Source: Evtepia sp. (lineage in GTDB: Bacteria; Bacillota; Clostridia; Oscillospirales; Oscillospiraceae). Taken from it: a stretch of DNA of 8,647 nucleotides. Shown here piece by piece: positions 6,222 to 8,647 of the stretch. Position 1 is the first letter of the stretch, and every line of letters starts with the position of its first letter. The stretch covers positions 1-8,647 of the forward strand of contig JAHHRP010000082.1 in the NCBI GenBank assembly GCA_020025735.1. Reading direction: 5' to 3'. The notes beneath the pieces were generated by a model. The model was not told where the DNA came from and searched no databases. It saw only the letters and a program-made list of their open reading frames with translations. The position numbers and the translations under genes are program-made.

Positions 6222-7238
6222 TTACTTGATTCCTTCCTGAAAACGATAAGCTTCATAACCAGAAGAATGGATCTGGGTGCCATCTGTGGTGAGAAACAGA
6301 GCCTCTACTCCTTCCAACCGCTCCACCAACGCCATTCCCTTCTCTTGCCCCAACAACAGACAGGACGTAGACAGCGCATCTCCTTGGACTGAATCCTCTG
6401 AAATGATCGTTACAGAAGCCAAACCTGTATCCGCTGGAAAACCAGTAAAAGGATCCAAAACGTGGTGATAGGTTTTGCCCCCATGAACAAACTTCCGTTC
6501 ATCAATGCCAGAGGTCACCACACTCTTATCTGATACAGTCACCACGTCTGCCAGTTCACCTTCTGCCTTGTTCGGGTCCTGTACACCCACAGTAAAGTCC
6601 ACACCAGCCTCTTTTCCGCCAATGAGCAAGATGTTCCGTCCCAGGTTAAGTACCGCGTGTTCCACGCCCTGCGCCAAAAGGAGGTCTTTCACCTTGTCTG
6701 CAATATATCCCTTGGCAATGGCACCCAGGTTAGCGACCATCCCCTCCCGAGCGAGATACGCCCTGCCTTCTTCAACCAACAAGTCATCACTGCCAATGAG
6801 AGGAAGTACCTCTTCCAGCTCCTCCGAAGTCGGATAATGTCCCTCCCCGTTGTGGATATTCCACAGAGACACCAAAGGGCCGGTTGTCACATCAAAATAT
6901 CCCTGAGAGAGTGCGCTGTACTCTTTTGAAAGACGAAGCACTTCCTCCGTCTCAGGTGAGATCTCCACCCATGTCTTGCCGGCTGCTTGGGAAAGTCGAT
7001 CCAAGTCACTGCCTTCTTTCTCCACGCTAAGTAAACTTTCCAAGCGGCGGATCTCATCAAAAGCCAGGTCGATGGTCCCCGGATCATCCCAGTCATAGAG
7101 TGTAATTTGAACCACAGTATCCAGCATGAGATTTGTCTTAGATACCTGTTTCTCTTCCCCGGACTGTGCAACACCACATCCTACTGCAGCAAGGATCAGG
7201 AGGACCGCCCCTATTGCGGCAACAATTCTTTTTTTCAT
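6222..7238 (-). CDS. apbE: FAD:protein FMN transferase, ApbE-type lipoprotein
   Basis: A 338-residue flavin transferase. ApbE enzymes split FAD and attach FMN to a threonine of target proteins such as RnfG/NqrC-type electron-transfer subunits, outside the cytoplasmic membrane. The N-terminus has two lysines and an arginine, a hydrophobic stretch and a lipobox-like AVGC with Cys21, so the protein should be membrane-anchored on the outer face. Family motifs in order are LDTVV (39-43), GYFDVTTGPL (113-122), NLGAIAKGYIAD (170-181), VVTSG (240-244), YHHVLDPFTGFPAD (257-270) and the metal-site GDALST (286-291). The usual NLGGN reads NLGRN (residues 198-202), a small deviation. The ATG at 7238 is preceded by a weak GAGAG-type ribosome site. 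No RnfG/NqrC-like substrate protein is encoded in the window. It is flanked by its own promoter and terminator, so it is probably monocistronic. Confidence 0.93.
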   Translation of the reverse strand: MKKRIVAAIGAVLLILAAVGCGVAQSGEEKQVSKTNLMLDTVVQITLYDWDDPGTIDLAFDEIRRLESLLSVEKEGSDLDRLSQAAGKTWVEISPETEEVLRLSKEYSALSQGYFDVTTGPLVSLWNIHNGEGHYPTSEELEEVLPLIGSDDLLVEEGRAYLAREGMVANLGAIAKGYIADKVKDLLLAQGVEHAVLNLGRNILLIGGKEAGVDFTVGVQDPNKAEGELADVVTVSDKSVVTSGIDERKFVHGGKTYHHVLDPFTGFPADTGLASVTIISEDSVQGDALSTSCLLLGQEKGMALVERLEGVEALFLTTDGTQIHSSGYEAYRFQEGIK

Positions 7239-7270
7239 AGTAAAACTCTCTTTCCAGGAAATTTCACTTT

Positions 7271-7299
7271 ATTATAGCCGATTCCAGCTCCCGTAGCAA
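7271..7299 (-). promoter_or_regulatory. Sigma-A-type promoter for apbE
   Basis: On the minus strand TTGCTA (7299-7294) and a consensus TATAAT (7276-7271) are 17 bases apart. The predicted start near 7264 gives a leader of about 26 bases before the apbE ATG. The 130-base interval 7239-7368 is shared with the divergent YlbJ-like gene, for which no convincing promoter was found. Confidence 0.65.
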
Positions 7300-7368
7300 T
7301 AGCACCTTATGAAGCAAGTTTTCATCCGCAGCCGCATACCGTTTCAGAAGACGGTCAGGAGGTAGATT

Positions 7369-8517
7369 ATGAAACGCTATGGATGTATACTGGCAGAGGG
7401 CATCGCTCTGGTTCTTTTGGGCTTTCTACTGTTCCGTTTTCCAGAAACCAGCGTAGAAGCAACCCGAAAAGGCATCCGCTTGTGCTTGGATTTGCTGATT
7501 CCCTCCCTCTTTCCCTTCTTCGTCCTCTCTTCCCTGATGATCTCTACTGGGTTGGCCTCTGCCTGCGCCAGACCATTGGAACACCTCATGGGTCCACTCT
7601 TTGGCGTGGGCAGTCCGGGTGCGGCTGCTCTGGGACTTGGCTTAATCGGTGGCTATCCTGTGGGTGCCAGGACCATCGCCCAGTTGGTGCAGCGCAGAGA
7701 GTGCAGCCAAAAAGAAGCCTGCCGCCTGTCCCAATTCTGCAACAACTGCGGCCCCGCATTTTTCATCGGTGCCGTAGGTGTGGGGGTTTTTGGAGAAAAA
7801 AAAGCCGGTTTCCTGCTCTTGGGTGCCAATTTGGCTGCTGCGCTTCTGGTGGGCATTGCCACACGAGTCACAGAGGGAAGTCTGCGCCATCTGTACAGCC
7901 ACTCTGTTCCGTCTGTCTCCTTCTCTTCTCTTGCCACAGAATTTCCACGTTGTGTGCGGGATGGGTTTTCTGCCACATTGGGGGTTTGTTCCTATGTGAT
8001 TCTCTTTTCTGTCCTCACTGCCCTGACAGAGGCCTCTGGCCTTCTTCCCCTTTGTGTCGATGCGTTATCCAGCCTCTTTCCTGGAGAATATACCAACACA
8101 CTATGCCGCAGTTTTTTCATTGGTCTTATGGAGCTATCCACCGGGACAACTGCTCTGGCAGAAGCAACCTCCTCCTCCTTAGCCCTCCCTATGGCAGCTT
8201 TTCTTCTAGGCTGGGGAGGCTTGTCCGTTCACTGCCAATCTCTCCCATTCTGGCAGGCAGCTGGGGTCCCAATGGGACCATATCTTCGGGCAAAATTTCT
8301 TCAGGGGATACTCGCTGCTGGGATCACTTCCCTGGCATTGCTGGCATTCCCATTGGCCTTACCAGCGATGACACCGATACTGCCTCTCTCCTCCCCTTTC
8401 CCACTCCGTCAGGAGATTGACTTACTCTGGGGATTGGCAGGCATATCTTTTTTTCTCTCTTCCCAAAAAAGGATGGAAAAGACAAAAGGAACCAGCTATA
8501 ATAAGCATATCCCATAA
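7369..8517 (+). CDS. YlbJ-like integral membrane protein (nucleoside recognition / Gate domain)
   Basis: A 382-residue polytopic membrane protein resembling the sporulation integral membrane protein YlbJ and related Gate-domain proteins. Landmarks are LLIPSLFPFFV (42-52), GGYPVGAR (94-101) and FCNNCGPAFFIGAVG (123-137); the second half holds another hydrophobic repeat. Sporulation YlbJ typically has SGYPVGA and an STSGP-type motif in these places, so GGYPVGAR with CNNCGP suggests a paralogue and not the sporulation gene proper. Transport or channel function is plausible but no substrate is known. AGGAGG at 7357-7362, 6 bases before the ATG, supports the start. It is divergent from apbE and is followed after 20 bases by a small CxxC protein, probably on the same transcript. 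The ATG-stop frame ends with a lysine-rich cytosolic-type tail. Confidence 0.82.
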   Translation: MKRYGCILAEGIALVLLGFLLFRFPETSVEATRKGIRLCLDLLIPSLFPFFVLSSLMISTGLASACARPLEHLMGPLFGVGSPGAAALGLGLIGGYPVGARTIAQLVQRRECSQKEACRLSQFCNNCGPAFFIGAVGVGVFGEKKAGFLLLGANLAAALLVGIATRVTEGSLRHLYSHSVPSVSFSSLATEFPRCVRDGFSATLGVCSYVILFSVLTALTEASGLLPLCVDALSSLFPGEYTNTLCRSFFIGLMELSTGTTALAEATSSSLALPMAAFLLGWGGLSVHCQSLPFWQAAGVPMGPYLRAKFLQGILAAGITSLALLAFPLALPAMTPILPLSSPFPLRQEIDLLWGLAGISFFLSSQKRMEKTKGTSYNKHIP

Positions 8518-8537
8518 CGATTCCGGGAGGGAATGTC

Positions 8538-8647
8538 ATGCTGTTTGCCAAAAAAATCACCCCCAGCTGTGCCTATTGCCAAAAAGGCAAAGCCATCACC
8601 CCCGAGACTGTCCTCTGTCGTAGGAAAGGAGTCACCTCCATAGACGG
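8538..8647 (+). CDS. Small cysteine-motif protein, N-terminal part, runs off window
   Basis: The ATG at 8538 follows GGAGGG (8526-8531) by 6 bases and opens a frame that stays open to the window end (36 full codons). The protein starts MLFAKKITPSCAYCQKGKA and continues to an LCRRKGV segment, giving a CxxC pair (Cys11, Cys14) and a third cysteine at residue 27. This pattern resembles the short zinc-ribbon-like conserved hypotheticals common in Clostridia, which usually have a fourth cysteine soon after; that part would lie beyond the window. Function unknown. An ATG at 8533 opens another frame but is closer to the ribosome site than usual. The 20-base gap to the YlbJ-like gene suggests co-transcription. 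Confidence 0.7.
   Translation, partial: MLFAKKITPSCAYCQKGKAITPETVLCRRKGVTSID

Noticed and set aside
7331..7347. CATACCGT on the plus strand as a sporulation-sigma -10 for the YlbJ-like gene
   Set aside because: No matching -35 is present at the right distance, so no promoter was called. The nearby ACCGT/ACGGT inverted repeat (7338-7355) is only five pairs.
7383..8420. A 345-codon open frame inside the YlbJ-like gene in another plus-strand frame
   Set aside because: Its translation is rich in Cys, Trp, Ser and Arg with no recognisable motif, and it lies almost fully within a well-supported membrane protein with a strong ribosome site. It is a shadow frame.
1..8647. Mobile element, CRISPR, tRNA or toxin-antitoxin signal
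   Set aside because: No transposase, integrase, direct-repeat array, cloverleaf or two-gene toxin-antitoxin pattern was seen on either strand.

Overview
The window looks like chromosome from a low-to-mid GC Firmicute, most likely a gut Clostridia of the Oscillospiraceae/Ruminococcaceae type. The reasons are a base composition near half GC, strong AGGAGG-type ribosome binding sites, sigma-A-like promoters, a Bce-type peptide-sensing module, a YlbJ-like membrane protein and a small CxxC protein of a clostridial style. This placement is an inference from gene content; there is no rRNA or other marker gene.

Layout, left to right. (1) Bases 1-1414, plus strand: the 3' part of a NodB-type polysaccharide deacetylase, overlapped by 8 bases by a flippase-like membrane protein of the lysylphosphatidylglycerol-synthase TM family. 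This looks like the end of an envelope-polymer or glycolipid operon. (2) Bases 1417-1468: a long hairpin that can end transcription from both sides. (3) Bases 1479-6100, minus strand: a complete Bce-type antimicrobial-peptide sensing and detoxification module. In transcription order it holds ABC ATPase (5993-5226), 10-TM FtsX-like permease with a large outer domain (5233-3248), OmpR-type response regulator (3145-2474) and intramembrane-sensing histidine kinase (2477-1479). (4) Bases 6222-7238, minus strand: an ApbE-type FAD:protein FMN transferase made as a lipoprotein, with its own promoter and terminator. (5) Bases 7369-8647, plus strand, divergent from apbE: a YlbJ-like (Gate domain) membrane protein, then the start of a small cysteine-motif protein that runs off the window.

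The most informative part is the control region of the Bce module. The ABC promoter (TTGATG-17-TATAAT) is preceded by a full match to the Bce-family regulator motif TNACA-N4-TGTAA and a second, weaker copy exactly 20 bases further out. A separate, perfect 9-bp dyad (TTCTGTATT-N8-AATACAGAA) lies directly over the -10 element, which suggests a second and possibly repressing input. Between permease and regulator there is a hairpin, and a good promoter (TTGCCA-17-TATGAT) is built into it. The two-component genes can therefore be transcribed independently of the transporter. The expected working model is: the permease/ATPase pair binds a cell-wall-active peptide, signals to the kinase (which has almost no outer loop of its own), the regulator is phosphorylated, and it activates the transporter promoter at 6028-6056.

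No tRNA, rRNA, CRISPR array, insertion sequence or phage gene was seen. No gene-free stretch exceeds 300 bases; the longest, 5994-6221, is filled by the regulatory sites and terminator listed.
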